Shown here: positions 53,931 through 64,000 of the stretch, in pieces
How the letters are laid out: the number at the start of each line of letters is the position of its first letter
Position numbering within the stretch: position 1 is the first letter of the stretch
From: Asticcacaulis solisilvae
GTDB lineage: Bacteria; Pseudomonadota; Alphaproteobacteria; Caulobacterales; Caulobacteraceae
Reading direction: 5' to 3'
NCBI RefSeq assembly: GCF_017875235.1
Contig: NZ_JAGGMI010000002.1
Location: forward strand, 124,001 to 188,000
DNA length: 64,000 nt
Program-made: the position numbers and the translations under genes
The notes under the pieces: model-generated
The model's database searches: none
What the model was told of the DNA's origin: nothing
Seen by the model: only the letters and a program-made list of their open reading frames with translations

Positions 53931-54267
53931 ATTCCCTTGTCTCGATTGCGAAAGCGTGTCCGCCGTCGAGAGGTCGGCTTAGTATGCGGGGGCGGCCCGG
54001 CTGTCAAGCGCGATATCGCCAAACCTGTGAGTAATTTCCGGTTTTGTGTTTTTATTGCGAGTGATTTTCATATGCACAGCAAGGCCTGCGTGTTTTCGCC
54101 GCAATGCGTCCAAAAAACGGCGATAGCGGCGGAAAACTTGAAAATTTCATACCGCAAAGGTTTGAAGCGGAGAACCAACTGGTCTAATAGCAGGGTCGAT
54201 TGAGTCCGTGGGCACGGTTAATGTCCACGCGGTCGCGCACACGTGCGCGGTATTGTAGAGGTGTCGA
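53931..54267. other. Leader region of the nuo operon
   Basis: About 340 bases without a supported gene, expected to contain the nuo promoter. The only distinct structure is the palindrome at 54234-54249. Confidence 0.45.
54234..54249. promoter_or_regulatory. Palindrome CGCGCAC-AC-GTGCGCG before nuoA
   Basis: Perfect 7-bp arms with a 2-base centre, 18 bases before the nuoA ATG. It may be an operator or a leader structure; nothing decides. Confidence 0.35.
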
Positions 54268-54657
54268 ATGGATGCTGAGTTTACGAAATTCCTGCTGAAC
54301 TATCTGCCGGTCATCATATTCTTCGGCATCGCGGCGGCGCTGGGCCTCGGTTTCATCATCGCCGCCCTGGTCCTGGCGCCCAAGGCGCCGGACACCGAAA
54401 AGCTGTCGGCCTATGAATGTGGCTTCAATGCCTTCGACAGCGCCCGCCAGAAGTTCGACGTGCGCTTCTATCTGGTGTCGATCCTGTTCATCGTCTTCGA
54501 CATCGAGGCGGCCTTCCTGTTTCCGTGGGCCGTCACCCTGTTCGACATGGACATCTCCTCGATGCAGTACGCCTTCTGGACGATGATCATCTTCCTGGTC
54601 GAGCTGGCGCTTGGTTATGTATATGTGTGGAAAAAGGGAGCCCTGGAATGGGAGTGA
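54268..54657 (+). CDS. nuoA: NADH-quinone oxidoreductase subunit A
   Basis: Small membrane subunit of complex I, 129 residues with three helices. The conserved stretch [36 protein letters not shown] contains the loop cysteine and the acidic residues of the quinone region. First gene of the operon; its last 10 bases overlap nuoB. Confidence 0.96.
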   Translation: MDAEFTKFLLNYLPVIIFFGIAAALGLGFIIAALVLAPKAPDTEKLSAYECGFNAFDSARQKFDVRFYLVSILFIVFDIEAAFLFPWAVTLFDMDISSMQYAFWTMIIFLVELALGYVYVWKKGALEWE

Positions 54658-55208
54658 TTGTACCAGCAGGGCAGGCGGGCCGCTCGACGGTCGAAGGCTA
54701 TAATCCCGACGTCCACGACAAGTTCTTCGAGCAGGTTTCGGCCGAGCTCAATGAAAAGGGTTTCCTGGTCGCTTCGGCCGACGACGTCATCACCTGGGCC
54801 CGTACGGGTTCCTTGATGTGGATGACGTTTGGCCTGGCGTGCTGCGCCGTCGAAATGATGCAGGCCTCGATGCCGCGTTACGACATGGAACGCTTCGGCA
54901 TGGCGCCGCGCGCCAGCCCGCGCCAATCGGACCTGATGATCGTCGCCGGCACCCTGACCAACAAGATGGCGCCGGCCCTGCGCAAGGTCTACGACCAGAT
55001 GCCCGATCCGCGCTACGTCCTGTCGATGGGCAGTTGCGCCAACGGCGGCGGTTATTATCATTATAGCTATAGTGTCGTGCGCGGCTGCGATCGCGTCGTG
55101 CCGGTCGATGTCTACGTGCCGGGCTGCCCGCCATCGGCCGAAGCACTGCTCTATGGCCTGCTGCAACTCCAGAAAAAGATCCGCCGCACCGGCGGCATCC
55201 GCCGCTAA
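54648..55208 (+). CDS. nuoB: NADH-quinone oxidoreductase subunit B
   Basis: Carries the N2 [4Fe-4S] cluster that reduces quinone. The ligands are seen in ACCAVE, GSCANGG and GCPPSAE; 186 residues. ATG 54648 lies inside the 3' end of nuoA, and a longer open frame upstream is only a shadow of nuoA. Confidence 0.97.
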   Translation: MGVIVPAGQAGRSTVEGYNPDVHDKFFEQVSAELNEKGFLVASADDVITWARTGSLMWMTFGLACCAVEMMQASMPRYDMERFGMAPRASPRQSDLMIVAGTLTNKMAPALRKVYDQMPDPRYVLSMGSCANGGGYYHYSYSVVRGCDRVVPVDVYVPGCPPSAEALLYGLLQLQKKIRRTGGIRR

Positions 55209-55219
55209 GGGGAGCAACC

Positions 55220-55825
55220 ATGTCCATCGAAAAGTTGCAGGCCCTGGCGGAACGAGCGCAAGCCGAGTTTAAGGAAGCGATTCTCGAAACGCGCCTTCAG
55301 TACGGCGAGCTGACCCTGACGGTTGAGCGCGAGCGCATCGTCGACATTCTGTCGAAGCTGAAGCGCGAGCCTTACCGCTTCCACCAGCTGATCGACCTGA
55401 CCGGCGTGGATTACCCGAAGCGTGAACGCCGCTTCGACGTCGTCTACCACCTGCTGTCGATGACACAGAATATCCGCATCCGCATCAAGGTGACGACCGA
55501 CGAGGCCGTGCCGGTGCCATCGGTCCGCGAAGTCTATCCGAACGCCGACTGGTACGAGCGCGAAGCCTTCGACATGTACGGCATGATGTTCTCGAACCAT
55601 CCGGATCTGCGCCGCATGCTGACCGACTATGGCTTCCAGGGCCATCCTTTGCGCAAGGACTTCCCGATGACCGGCTATGTCGAGGTCCGCTACGACGAAG
55701 AGCAGAAGCGGGTGGTCTATGAGCCCGTCAAGCTGGTCCAGGAATATCGCAAGTTCGACTTCCTGTCGCCGTGGGAGGGTGCCGAATACATCCTGCCGGG
55801 CGACGAGAAGGCCAAGGCCGGTTAA
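55220..55825 (+). CDS. nuoC: NADH-quinone oxidoreductase subunit C
   Basis: Peripheral-arm subunit (30-kDa type), 201 residues, separate from NuoD as in most alphaproteobacteria. The signature [20 protein letters not shown] and the stretch GHPLRKDFP are present. Starts 11 bases after nuoB. Confidence 0.96.
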   Translation: MSIEKLQALAERAQAEFKEAILETRLQYGELTLTVERERIVDILSKLKREPYRFHQLIDLTGVDYPKRERRFDVVYHLLSMTQNIRIRIKVTTDEAVPVPSVREVYPNADWYEREAFDMYGMMFSNHPDLRRMLTDYGFQGHPLRKDFPMTGYVEVRYDEEQKRVVYEPVKLVQEYRKFDFLSPWEGAEYILPGDEKAKAG

Positions 55826-55877
55826 TAAGTTACTTGTCGTAGTGATAACAAGAGTTTGATGGGTAAAGGTTTTGTCC

Positions 55878-57092
55878 ATGGCGGATGATCTGACAACGCA
55901 AGTGCAGCCGAAGGGTGAGGACGATCGTAAGTTCACGATCAACTTCGGGCCCCAGCATCCGGCCGCCCACGGCGTGCTGCGCCTCGTGCTCGATCTCGAC
56001 GGTGAAATCGTCGAGCGCGTCGATCCGCATATCGGCCTGCTGCACCGCGGCACCGAAAAGCTGATGGAAAGCCGCACCTATCTGCAGAACATTCCGTACT
56101 TCGACCGCCTCGACTACGTGGCGCCGATGAACCAGGAACACGCCTTCTGCCTGGCCATCGAGAAGCTGCTGGGCGTCGAGGTGCCTAAGCGCGCATCCTA
56201 TATTCGCGTACTTTATTCCGAAATCGGCCGCATCCTGAACCATCTGCTCAACGTTACGACCCAGGCCATGGACGTTGGCGCGCTGACTCCGCCGCTGTGG
56301 GGCTTCGAAGAGCGCGAAAAGCTGATGGTCTTTTATGAGCGTGCATCGGGATCGCGTCTGCACGCCAACTATATTCGCCCGGGCGGCGTCCACCAGGACC
56401 TGACGCCGGAACTGATCAACGACATCGAGGCCTGGTGCCGCTATTTCCCGAAGGCCCTGGCTGACATTGAAGCGCTGGTTACTGAAAACCGCATCTTCAA
56501 GCAGCGCAACGTCGATATCGGCGTGGTATCCAAGGAAGAGGCTTTCGACTGGGGCTTCACCGGCGTCATGCTGCGCGGCTCGGACGTGCCATGGGATCTG
56601 CGCCGTTCGCAGCCCTATGAATGCTACGACGAATTCGACTTCGACATCGTCGTCGGCAAGAACGGCGACTGCTGGGACCGTTATCTGTGTCGCATCGAAG
56701 AGATGAAGCAGTCCGTTCGCATCATGGAACAGTGCGTTGAAAAGCTTAAAGTGACACCGGGTCCGGTCCTGTCGACCGACCATAAGGTGACGCCGCCGCG
56801 CCGCGCCGACATGAAGAATTCGATGGAAGCGCTCATCCATCACTTCAAGCTTTATACCGAAGGCTTCAAGACGCCGGAAGGCGAAGTCTATGCCGCCGTC
56901 GAAGCCCCCAAGGGTGAATTCGGCGTCTACCTGGTGTCGGACGGCACCAACAAGCCTTACCGTTGCAAGATCCGCGCGCCGGGCTTCGCCCACCTGCAGG
57001 CCATGGACTGGATGAACCGCGGCCACCTGCTGGCTGACGTTTCGGCCATCCTGGGTTCGCTCGACATCGTGTTCGGGGAGGTCGACAGATGA
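55878..57092 (+). CDS. nuoD: NADH-quinone oxidoreductase subunit D
   Basis: 49-kDa type subunit that forms the quinone pocket with NuoB; 404 residues. [21 protein letters not shown] and [12 protein letters not shown] at the N-terminus and the C-terminal stretch [22 protein letters not shown] are the hallmarks. ATG 55878 has AAAGG upstream; a TTG two codons earlier is less likely. Its TGA overlaps the next small gene by four bases. Confidence 0.97.
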   Translation: MADDLTTQVQPKGEDDRKFTINFGPQHPAAHGVLRLVLDLDGEIVERVDPHIGLLHRGTEKLMESRTYLQNIPYFDRLDYVAPMNQEHAFCLAIEKLLGVEVPKRASYIRVLYSEIGRILNHLLNVTTQAMDVGALTPPLWGFEEREKLMVFYERASGSRLHANYIRPGGVHQDLTPELINDIEAWCRYFPKALADIEALVTENRIFKQRNVDIGVVSKEEAFDWGFTGVMLRGSDVPWDLRRSQPYECYDEFDFDIVVGKNGDCWDRYLCRIEEMKQSVRIMEQCVEKLKVTPGPVLSTDHKVTPPRRADMKNSMEALIHHFKLYTEGFKTPEGEVYAAVEAPKGEFGVYLVSDGTNKPYRCKIRAPGFAHLQAMDWMNRGHLLADVSAILGSLDIVFGEVDR

Positions 57093-57445
57093 CGACCGAG
57101 CAGATGATGGCGCTTACGCTCGTTGGCGTCGTGTTCGCCGTCCTGGGCCTGACCATATATATCTCGCGTCCCAACTGGCCGTATCATACCGGCGGGGCGG
57201 GTGGCTATATCCGCGACCTGGTCATCTATACCTTCCTGCCGGCCCTGCCGGCCTTCGTTGCCGTGATCGGCTTCCGCGTCTACGCGATGCTGCAGCCGGT
57301 GAGCGTCGACATGACCGTCAACTATGTGCTGATCGGCGTGGCGCTGCTGGGCCTCGTCGTCATGCGCCGCATGCCCTTCGTGACGGCGGCGCAGAACCGG
57401 GTCCGCGCGGCGCGCGCGGCGCGCTATCAGGCGATGGGGTCATGA
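57089..57445 (+). CDS. Small membrane protein inside the nuo operon (between nuoD and nuoE)
   Basis: A 118-residue protein of unknown function with three likely membrane helices (about 7-25, 44-65 and 77-92) and a basic C-terminus ([11 protein letters not shown]). It overlaps nuoD by ATGA, so it is translated with complex I genes. It is not one of the 14 core subunits. It might be a supernumerary or assembly factor of alphaproteobacterial complex I; that is inference from position. Confidence 0.68.
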   Translation: MTTEQMMALTLVGVVFAVLGLTIYISRPNWPYHTGGAGGYIRDLVIYTFLPALPAFVAVIGFRVYAMLQPVSVDMTVNYVLIGVALLGLVVMRRMPFVTAAQNRVRAARAARYQAMGS

Positions 57446-57536
57446 TGAGGGGTGGATCGATTGTTTTTTCCCTGTTTTTTCGCGGCAAGCGGTGTAAAGC
57501 CCCTGTCGCTGACATGTGTATTGTGAGAGGCGCCTG

Positions 57537-58202
57537 ATGGGTGTTCGTCGTCTAGCCAAGGAACAGCCGGCCAGTTTCGCCTTTTCGGCCGAAACGCTGG
57601 AAAAGGCCAACTGGTGGATCGCCAAGTATCCGGACTCGCGTCGTCAGAGCGCGGTCATTCCGATCCTGTGGCTGGTTCAGAAGCAGGAAGGCTGGGTTTC
57701 CGAACCCGCCATTACCGCCATCGCCAAGCTGCTCAACATGGCGCAGATCCGCGTCTTCGAAGTCGCGACCTTCTACACCATGTTCATGCTTGAGCCGGTG
57801 GGTTCGGCGGCCCTCATTCAGGTCTGCGGCACGACGCCGTGCATGCTGCGTGGCTCGGATGCGCTGCTCAAGGTCTGCAAGGACAAGATCGGCCCCAAGG
57901 ACAAGCTGTCGGCCGACGGCAAGTTTACCTGGCAGGAAGTCGAGTGCCTGGGCGCGTGCTGCAACGCGCCGATGGCCCAGATCAACGACTACTATTACGA
58001 AGACCTGACGCCGGAAAACCTGGCCCAGATCATCGACGATTTCGCGGCGGGCAAATCCCCAAAGCCCGGCCCGTACAATGGCCGCCACACGTCGGAGCCG
58101 CTGGGCGGCGCAACGACGCTGTCGACGGCCAGCCTCTATGACGGCTCGGCGGCGAAACCCGTCAAAATCCCCAACGCACCCACGGCGGAGGCGCAAGCCT
58201 GA
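57537..58202 (+). CDS. nuoE: NADH-quinone oxidoreductase subunit E
   Basis: 24-kDa subunit with the N1a [2Fe-2S] cluster, 221 residues. The four cysteines lie in CGTTPC and CLGACC, with ATFYTMF before them. The C-terminal 50 residues are Pro/Ala-rich and extend beyond the fold. ATG 57537 follows GAGAGG. The stop overlaps nuoF by one base (TGATG). Confidence 0.96.
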   Translation: MGVRRLAKEQPASFAFSAETLEKANWWIAKYPDSRRQSAVIPILWLVQKQEGWVSEPAITAIAKLLNMAQIRVFEVATFYTMFMLEPVGSAALIQVCGTTPCMLRGSDALLKVCKDKIGPKDKLSADGKFTWQEVECLGACCNAPMAQINDYYYEDLTPENLAQIIDDFAAGKSPKPGPYNGRHTSEPLGGATTLSTASLYDGSAAKPVKIPNAPTAEAQA

Positions 58203-59515
58203 TGGTCGGCATTCTCGAAGACAAGGACCGCATCTTCACCAACCTCTACGGTTTCCATGACTGGGGCCTCGAGGGCGCGAAGCAGCGCGGCGCGTGGAAC
58301 TCGACCAAGGACATCCTGTCCTGTGGCCGCGAGTGGATCATCACCAACGTCAAGAATTCCGGCCTGCGCGGCCGGGGCGGCGCCGGCTTCTCGACCGGCA
58401 TGAAGTGGAGCTTCATGCCCAAGGAGGTCAAGGACCGTCCGCACTATCTGGTCGTCAATGCCGACGAATCGGAACCCGGCACCTGCAAGGACCGGGAAAT
58501 CATGCGCCACGATCCGCATCTGCTGATCGAAGGCTGCCTGATTGCATCGTTTTCGATGCAGGCCCACGCCTGCTACATCTATCTGCGCGGTGAGTATGTC
58601 CTTGAGCGCGAGCGCATGGAAGCCGCGGTCAAGCAGGCCTATGAGGCCAAGCTGATCGGCAAGAACAACATCCATGGCTGGGACTTCGACGTCTATATCC
58701 ACCACGGCGCCGGCGCCTATATCTGCGGCGAAGAAACCGCGCTGCTGGAGAGCCTTGAAGGCAAGAAGGGCCAGCCGCGCCTGAAGCCGCCGTTCCCGGC
58801 CGGTTCGGGCCTCTATGGTTGCCCGACGACCGTCAACAACGTCGAATCGATCGCCGTTGTCGGCACCATCCTGCGTCGCGGTGCCGCCTGGTTCGCCGGT
58901 TTCGGCGCGCCGAACAATGCCGGCACCAAGCTGTTCTGCATTTCCGGCCACGTCGAGCGTCCGTGTAACGTCGAAGAAGCCATGTCGATCCCGTTCCGCC
59001 AGCTGATCGAGGATCACTGCGGCGGCATTCGTGGCGGCTGGGGCAACCTCAAGGCCGTCATTCCGGGCGGGTCGTCCGTGCCGATGATCCCGGCCGAACA
59101 GTGCGAAAACCTGCCGATGGACTTCGACAGCTTGCGCAACCTGCGTTCGGGCCTGGGCACCGCGGCGGTCATCGTCATGGACAAGTCGACCGACCTGATC
59201 CGCGCCATTGCCCGCCTGAGCTACTTCTACAAGCACGAAAGCTGCGGCCAGTGCACGCCGTGCCGCGAAGGTACGGGCTGGATGTGGCGCGTCATGGAAC
59301 GCATGGTCAAGGGCGATGCCGATCCGTCGGAAATCGACACCCTGCTTGAGGTCACCACCCAGGTCGAAGGCCACACCATCTGTGCGCTCGGCGACGCGGC
59401 CGCCTGGCCGATCCAGGGCCTGATCCGCCATTTCCGTCCGGAAATCGAAGCGCGGATCGCCCAGTATCGGAACACCAAGGGCAATTACGCCGGCCATTCG
59501 GTCGCGGCGGAATAG
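58202..59515 (+). CDS. nuoF: NADH-quinone oxidoreductase subunit F
   Basis: 51-kDa subunit that oxidises NADH through FMN and the N3 [4Fe-4S] cluster; 437 residues. The NADH site [17 protein letters not shown], the FMN site [20 protein letters not shown] and the cluster ligands [12 protein letters not shown] are complete. Followed 11 bases later by a TM2-type gene rather than directly by nuoG. Confidence 0.97.
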   Translation: MVGILEDKDRIFTNLYGFHDWGLEGAKQRGAWNSTKDILSCGREWIITNVKNSGLRGRGGAGFSTGMKWSFMPKEVKDRPHYLVVNADESEPGTCKDREIMRHDPHLLIEGCLIASFSMQAHACYIYLRGEYVLERERMEAAVKQAYEAKLIGKNNIHGWDFDVYIHHGAGAYICGEETALLESLEGKKGQPRLKPPFPAGSGLYGCPTTVNNVESIAVVGTILRRGAAWFAGFGAPNNAGTKLFCISGHVERPCNVEEAMSIPFRQLIEDHCGGIRGGWGNLKAVIPGGSSVPMIPAEQCENLPMDFDSLRNLRSGLGTAAVIVMDKSTDLIRAIARLSYFYKHESCGQCTPCREGTGWMWRVMERMVKGDADPSEIDTLLEVTTQVEGHTICALGDAAAWPIQGLIRHFRPEIEARIAQYRNTKGNYAGHSVAAE

Positions 59516-59526
59516 GAGCAGGGACG

Positions 59527-59961
59527 ATGCGCGGCAAGGTGCTTTCCTTCAACGGCTCCACAGGCCTGATCAGCGGCGATGACGGCCAGCGCTATACCTT
59601 CAGCGCGTCCGATCTCGGCGGGGACACGACCTATGTGCCGAAGGGCGCGACCGTCGACTTCGAAGGCAGCGACGGCATAGCGACAGGCGTCTATGTCATC
59701 GTCACCGGCATCGGCGAAAAGAATAAGTGGGTCGCGGCCTTGCTGTGCTTCTTCTTCGGCTGGTGCGGCATTCACAAATTCTATCTTGGCAAGACGGGCG
59801 CCGGCATCATCATGCTTTTGTGCGGCACCATCGGCTGGGTGATTATCCTGCCAGGCGCCGCCGTCGCCTTCATCAGTTTCATCGAACTGATCATCTATCT
59901 CGTGAAGTCCGAACAGAGCTTCTACGAAGACTATGTGGCGGGGAACAAGTCATGGTTCTGA
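59527..59961 (+). CDS. TM2-domain protein with N-terminal cold-shock-like fold, inside nuo operon
   Basis: A 144-residue protein. Residues 1-60 (GKVLSFNGSTGLISGDDG) resemble an OB/cold-shock fold; residues 65-130 form a TM2 domain: two helices around a short loop, with WCGIHKFYLGKTGAGI. TM2 proteins are widespread and poorly understood. The gene lies between nuoF and nuoG on the same strand with gaps of 11 and 69 bases. Its link to complex I is not established. Confidence 0.78.
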   Translation: MRGKVLSFNGSTGLISGDDGQRYTFSASDLGGDTTYVPKGATVDFEGSDGIATGVYVIVTGIGEKNKWVAALLCFFFGWCGIHKFYLGKTGAGIIMLLCGTIGWVIILPGAAVAFISFIELIIYLVKSEQSFYEDYVAGNKSWF

Positions 59962-60030
59962 TGAATGAGATGAACCGCAAAAATCGCAATTGTATCCGCG
60001 TACTATCTGAGCAAGTTGAGGTATAACGGC

Positions 60031-62091
60031 ATGGCCAAGGCAAAAGTCAATGGTGTGGAGGTCGAGTTCGACCCCGGCATGACCGTGCTTCAGGTGGCGG
60101 AGCTGGCGGGCGAGGAAATCCCGCGCTTCTGCTATCACGAGCGCCTGTCGATCGCCGGCAACTGCCGCATGTGCCTCGTCGAGGTGAAGCCGGGGCCGCC
60201 GAAGCCGCAGGCCAGCTGCGCGCTTCCGGCTGCCGAAGGCCAGGAAATCTTCACCAACACGCCGATGGTCAAGAAGGCGCGCGAAGGGGTGATGGAATTC
60301 CTGCTCATCAACCACCCGCTCGACTGCCCGATCTGCGACCAGGGCGGCGAATGCGACCTGCAGGACCAGTCGGTGGCCTATGGCAAGGCCGGATCGCGCT
60401 ACGAAGAAAACAAGCGCGCCGTCGAAGAGAAGTATCTCGGGCCGACGATCAAGACCTTCATGACGCGCTGCATCCAGTGCACGCGCTGCGTCCGCTTCAC
60501 GACCGAAGTCGCCGGCGTCACCGAAATGGGCATGATCTCGCGCGGTGAAAACGCCGAAATCACCTCCTATCTCGAACAGGCCGTGTCGTCGGAACTGTCG
60601 GGTAATGTCAACGACCTGTGCCCGGTGGGCGCTTTGACGCACAAGCCTTGGTCGTTCAACTACCGCCCGTGGGAACTGACCAAGACCGAGACGATCGACG
60701 TCCACGACGCCCTGGGTGCCCACATCCGCATCGATAATCGCGGTCCGGCCGTCCTGCGCGCCTTGCCGCGCCTTAAGGAAGACATCAACGAAGAGTGGCT
60801 TACCGACAAGTCGCGTTATGCCGTCGATGGCCTGGCGCGCCGCCGCCTGGACCAGCCCTTCGTCCGCAAGAACGGCAAGCTGGTCGCTGTGTCGTGGAAC
60901 GAGGCGCTGGACGCCGTGGCTGAAAAGGTCAAGGCGACCGATGCCTCGAAGATGGGCGTCATCGCCGGCGACCTCAGCGACGCCGAGACCATGAAGGCCG
61001 CCCGCGACCTGTTCTATTCCCTGGGCGTCACCAATCTCGACTGCCGCCAGGACGGTGCGCGCGTCGGACCGTTCACCCAAGGCACACCGCGCGAATCGTG
61101 GCTGTTCAACACTGGCATTGCCGGCATCGAAGAGGCCGATGCCATCCTGCTGGTCGGCACCGACCTGCGCCACGAAGCCTCGCTGATCAATGCCCGCATC
61201 CGCAAGTCTTGGCTGAAGGGCGGCGTCGAGATCGGCGTCATCGGCGATGCGACGGACCTGACCTATGACTACACCCACGTCGGTGTCGGTCCGAAGGCCG
61301 TCAAGGATTTCAAGAAGCACGCCTTCCGCGAAACCCTGCGCACCGCCAAAAAGCCGGCCATCCTGGTCGGCCCAGGCGCGCTCAACGGGGAAGACGGCGG
61401 AGCGATCCTGCGTGAAATCGCCGAGATCGCTGACACCTGTGGGGTCATCAAGGACGGCTGGAACGGCTTTAACATCGTTCACACGGCTGCCTCGCGCGTC
61501 GCCGGTCTTGACCTGGGCTTCGTACCCGTCGGTGAGGCGCTCGACGCCTCGGCCATGATAAGGGGAGGGGTCGATCTCCTGTTCCTTTTGGGCGCAGATG
61601 AGTTCAACCCAAAGGATCTGGGCAAGACCTTCGTTGTCTATATCGGCAGCCACGGCGATGCTGGCGCTTCCGCGGCCGACATCATCTTGCCGGGCGCCGC
61701 CTATACCGAGAAGTCGGGCATCTACACCAATCTCGAAGGCCGCGTTCAGATCGCCGAACGCTGCGTTTTCCCGAAGGGCCAGGCCAAGGAAGACTGGGCC
61801 ATCCTGCGCGCCCTGTCGGAACGCATCGGCAAGACCCTGCCGTACGACAGCCTGTCGCAATTGCGTGAGAAACTGATCACCGACCATCCGGTGTTCGGCC
61901 GAATCGACGTAAGGCCCGCGACCAAGATGTTCGACGTCCGCGGCCTCGGCGCCAAGGGCGACATCCGTGACCGCGTCTTCACGTCGCCGGTCACGGACTT
62001 CTACATGACCAACCCGATTGCCCGGGCCTCCGTCGCCATGGCGGAATGTTCGGCGTCGCGGCGCGGCAACGTGCCGGCCGCGGCGGAATAG
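60031..62091 (+). CDS. nuoG: NADH-quinone oxidoreductase subunit G
   Basis: 75-kDa subunit, 686 residues, the main electron wire of the peripheral arm. N-terminal [2Fe-2S] ligands CYHERLSIAGNCRMC, the histidine-cysteine site HPLDCPICDQGGECDLQD, then CIQCTRCVRF for a [4Fe-4S] cluster, followed by a molybdopterin-oxidoreductase-like domain without cofactor. ATG 60031 gives the family start MAKAKVNGVEVE; an in-frame start at 60016 is weaker. Confidence 0.97.
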   Translation: MAKAKVNGVEVEFDPGMTVLQVAELAGEEIPRFCYHERLSIAGNCRMCLVEVKPGPPKPQASCALPAAEGQEIFTNTPMVKKAREGVMEFLLINHPLDCPICDQGGECDLQDQSVAYGKAGSRYEENKRAVEEKYLGPTIKTFMTRCIQCTRCVRFTTEVAGVTEMGMISRGENAEITSYLEQAVSSELSGNVNDLCPVGALTHKPWSFNYRPWELTKTETIDVHDALGAHIRIDNRGPAVLRALPRLKEDINEEWLTDKSRYAVDGLARRRLDQPFVRKNGKLVAVSWNEALDAVAEKVKATDASKMGVIAGDLSDAETMKAARDLFYSLGVTNLDCRQDGARVGPFTQGTPRESWLFNTGIAGIEEADAILLVGTDLRHEASLINARIRKSWLKGGVEIGVIGDATDLTYDYTHVGVGPKAVKDFKKHAFRETLRTAKKPAILVGPGALNGEDGGAILREIAEIADTCGVIKDGWNGFNIVHTAASRVAGLDLGFVPVGEALDASAMIRGGVDLLFLLGADEFNPKDLGKTFVVYIGSHGDAGASAADIILPGAAYTEKSGIYTNLEGRVQIAERCVFPKGQAKEDWAILRALSERIGKTLPYDSLSQLREKLITDHPVFGRIDVRPATKMFDVRGLGAKGDIRDRVFTSPVTDFYMTNPIARASVAMAECSASRRGNVPAAAE

Positions 62092-62103
62092 AGGTAAGCG
62101 ACT

Positions 62104-63162
62104 ATGGAAAGTTTCTGGGGTTCTCCCGTTGGCTGGACGATCATTACCGTAGGGCAGACGCTCGCGGTGATCGTCGGCGTCATGGTGTCGCTGGCCTTCC
62201 TGCTGTGGGGCGACCGCAAGGTGTGGGCCGGCGTGCAGATGCGCAAAGGTCCCAACGTCGTCGGCCCCTTCGGCCTGATGCAGTCCTTCGCCGACTTCTT
62301 CAAGTTCGTGCTAAAGGAAGTCATCATCCCGGCCGGCGCCGACAAGGTGGTCTTTCTGCTGGCGCCGCTGATCTCCTTCGTCCTGGCCTTTGCCGCCTGG
62401 GCCATCATCCCGTTCGCCCCGGGCTGGGTCGTGTCCGACATCAATGTCGGCATCCTCTACCTGCTCGGCATCTCGTCGCTGGGTGTCTACGGCATCATCA
62501 TGGGTGGCTGGGCGTCCAACTCGAAATATCCGTTCCTGGGCGCGCTGCGTTCGGCGGCACAGATGGTGTCCTACGAAGTCTCGATCGGCTTCATCATCGT
62601 CACCGTCATCCTGATCTGCGGCTCGATGAACCTCAGCGACATCGTCAACCACCAGGCCGGCGGCATCTGGAACTGGAACGTCTTTGGCGGCGGCTATCTG
62701 CCCCTGGCCATCATCATGATCCCGATCATGGTCATGTTCTATATCTCGGCCCTGGCCGAAACCAACCGTCCGCCGTTCGACCTGCCCGAAGCCGAATCCG
62801 AACTGGTCGCCGGCTATCAGGTCGAATATTCGTCGACGCCATACCTGCTGTTCATGATCGGTGAATACGCCAACATCGTCCTGATGTGCGCCATGATCAC
62901 CATCCTGTTCTTCGGCGGCTGGTACTTCCCCGTGCCGTTGGACGGCTTAGGGATGCCTGACTGGCTGCTGACGATCATTTATCTTCTGACCTTCATCGGC
63001 AAGGTAGTCTTCTGGTTCGTCATGTTCGCCATCGCCAAGGCCATTGTCCCGCGCTACCGCTATGACCAGCTCATGCGTCTCGGCTGGAAGGTCTTCCTGC
63101 CTGCGTCCCTGGCCGCCGTCGTCATCGTCGCTGCTTACCGCGTTTTTGGAGGCACAATATGA
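62104..63162 (+). CDS. nuoH: NADH-quinone oxidoreductase subunit H
   Basis: Membrane subunit next to the quinone chamber, 352 residues, eight helices. Signature stretches [24 protein letters not shown] and [21 protein letters not shown] are present. Its stop overlaps the nuoI ATG by four bases. Confidence 0.97.
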   Translation: MESFWGSPVGWTIITVGQTLAVIVGVMVSLAFLLWGDRKVWAGVQMRKGPNVVGPFGLMQSFADFFKFVLKEVIIPAGADKVVFLLAPLISFVLAFAAWAIIPFAPGWVVSDINVGILYLLGISSLGVYGIIMGGWASNSKYPFLGALRSAAQMVSYEVSIGFIIVTVILICGSMNLSDIVNHQAGGIWNWNVFGGGYLPLAIIMIPIMVMFYISALAETNRPPFDLPEAESELVAGYQVEYSSTPYLLFMIGEYANIVLMCAMITILFFGGWYFPVPLDGLGMPDWLLTIIYLLTFIGKVVFWFVMFAIAKAIVPRYRYDQLMRLGWKVFLPASLAAVVIVAAYRVFGGTI

Positions 63163-63650
63163 TCTCCCGCATCATCTCCGGCATCAAGGGCGCGCTGCTC
63201 CTCGACTTCGTCGGCGCCACCGGCCTGGCCATCAAGTACATGTTCCGCCACAAGGCGACGATCAACTATCCTTTCGAAAAGGGACCGATCAGCCCGCGCT
63301 TCCGGGGTGAGCATGCCTTGCGCCGCTACGCCAATGGCGAGGAACGCTGTATCGCCTGCAAGCTGTGCGAAGCCATCTGTCCGGCCCAGGCCATCACCAT
63401 CGAGGCCGAGCCGCGCGCCGATGGATCGCGCCGCACGACGCGCTACGACATCGACATGGTCAAGTGCATCTATTGCGGCCTGTGCCAGGAAGCCTGCCCG
63501 GTCGACGCCATCGTCGAAGGCCCGAACTTCGAATTCGCGACTGATACGCGCGAGGAACTGCTCTACGACAAGCAACGGCTTCTGGCCAATGGCGACCGCT
63601 GGGAGCGGGAAATCGCCAGGGCGCTGGAACTCGACGCCCCGTATCGCTGA
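63159..63650 (+). CDS. nuoI: NADH-quinone oxidoreductase subunit I
   Basis: Ferredoxin-type subunit with two [4Fe-4S] clusters (N6a and N6b), 163 residues. The ligands are [12 protein letters not shown] and [12 protein letters not shown], each followed by the distant fourth cysteine of the partner site. Overlaps nuoH by ATGA. Confidence 0.97.
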   Translation: MISRIISGIKGALLLDFVGATGLAIKYMFRHKATINYPFEKGPISPRFRGEHALRRYANGEERCIACKLCEAICPAQAITIEAEPRADGSRRTTRYDIDMVKCIYCGLCQEACPVDAIVEGPNFEFATDTREELLYDKQRLLANGDRWEREIARALELDAPYR

Positions 63651-63662
63651 GGAATGTAAGCT

Positions 63663-64000
63663 ATGAGCTTGATGGCAATTGCTTTTTATCTGATGGCAGC
63701 CTGCACCTGCGTCTCCGGTCTCCTGGTGGTGACCGCACGCAACCCGGTGCACAGCGTCCTGTTCCTCATCCTGTCCTTCTTCTCGGCAGCCGGCCTGTTC
63801 GTTCTCCTGGGCGCCGAGTTCCTGGCCATGCTGCTGATCGTCGTTTATGTCGGCGCGGTGGCGGTTCTGTTCCTCTTCGTCGTCATGATGCTGGATGTGG
63901 ACTTCAACAAGCTGCGCAAGGGTTTCGCGACCTACCTGCCGCTGGGCGGTGCCCTGGCGATCGTCATCCTGCTTGAGCTGATCTTCGTCAACATCGCCGT
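63663..64000 (+). CDS. nuoJ: NADH-quinone oxidoreductase subunit J (3' end outside window)
   Basis: The frame from ATG 63663 stays open to the window edge: 112 codons of a family length near 200. [19 protein letters not shown] and the stretch [52 protein letters not shown] are typical of NuoJ, a membrane subunit whose third helix takes part in the open/closed switch. It starts 12 bases after nuoI. Confidence 0.95.
   Translation, partial: MSLMAIAFYLMAACTCVSGLLVVTARNPVHSVLFLILSFFSAAGLFVLLGAEFLAMLLIVVYVGAVAVLFLFVVMMLDVDFNKLRKGFATYLPLGGALAIVILLELIFVNIA

Overview
The window looks like a chromosomal segment of an alphaproteobacterium of the order Caulobacterales, with an Asticcacaulis- or Caulobacter-like gene order. 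The support is high G+C content, an IscR-led SUF cluster next to a GGDEF protein, rhlE and parE, a TonB-dependent receptor and TorF-type outer membrane protein, the tig/clpP/clpX/lon/hupB order, and a complex I operon carrying two extra membrane-protein genes. This assignment is inference from gene content; no 16S rRNA or other species marker is present. There is no CRISPR array, prophage, transposase or defence island.

Layout. 1-5.8 kb: the 3' end of anmK, a serine beta-lactamase-like hydrolase flanked by two related small exported proteins, then a reverse-strand group of two alpha/beta hydrolases and an Asp-box (sialidase-like) protein. 5.9-13.5 kb: the iron-sulphur cluster assembly operon iscR - cysteine desulfurase - sufB - small membrane protein - sufC - sufD - sufS - sufT - sufA, with an IscR-type operator over the -35 of its promoter and an exported RidA-like gene at the end. 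13.5-19.3 kb (reverse): acyltransferase, diguanylate cyclase, rhlE and parE. 19.3-24.1 kb (reverse): a TorF-type protein and the nitrogen genes amt, glnA and glnB, most with clear terminators.

24.4-30 kb: tRNA-Leu, a mosaic intergenic repeat, an exported propeller-like protein, an AraC/GyrI regulator, a dicarboxylate-type symporter and small proteins. 30.1-46.8 kb: the protein quality-control axis tig, clpP, clpX, lon, hupB. Accessory genes interrupt it: an Oar-like TonB receptor, an ArsR/GyrI/AHSA1 operon with its own operator, a HAD hydrolase, a second Asp-box protein, a membrane-anchored winged-helix regulator and a thioredoxin-reductase-like flavoprotein. A heat-shock-type promoter precedes lon. 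46.9-53.9 kb: tRNA-Val, a divergent MerR/methyltransferase pair with a 19-bp-spacer promoter, a K+ channel, an EEP-family protein, a large autotransporter and tRNA-Asp. 54.2-64.0 kb: the complex I operon nuoA-B-C-D-orf-E-F-orf-G-H-I-J, running off the right end.

Most of the window is conserved core metabolism: Fe-S assembly feeds complex I, which carries many clusters, and glnB/glnA/amt form a nitrogen-assimilation block. I found no convincing wholly new system. The items most worth following are unstudied passenger genes inside the suf and nuo operons, regulatory dyads readable at base level (IscR, ArsR, MerR, sigma-32), altered active-site residues in three enzymes or enzyme-like proteins, and several families of dispersed palindromic repeats.
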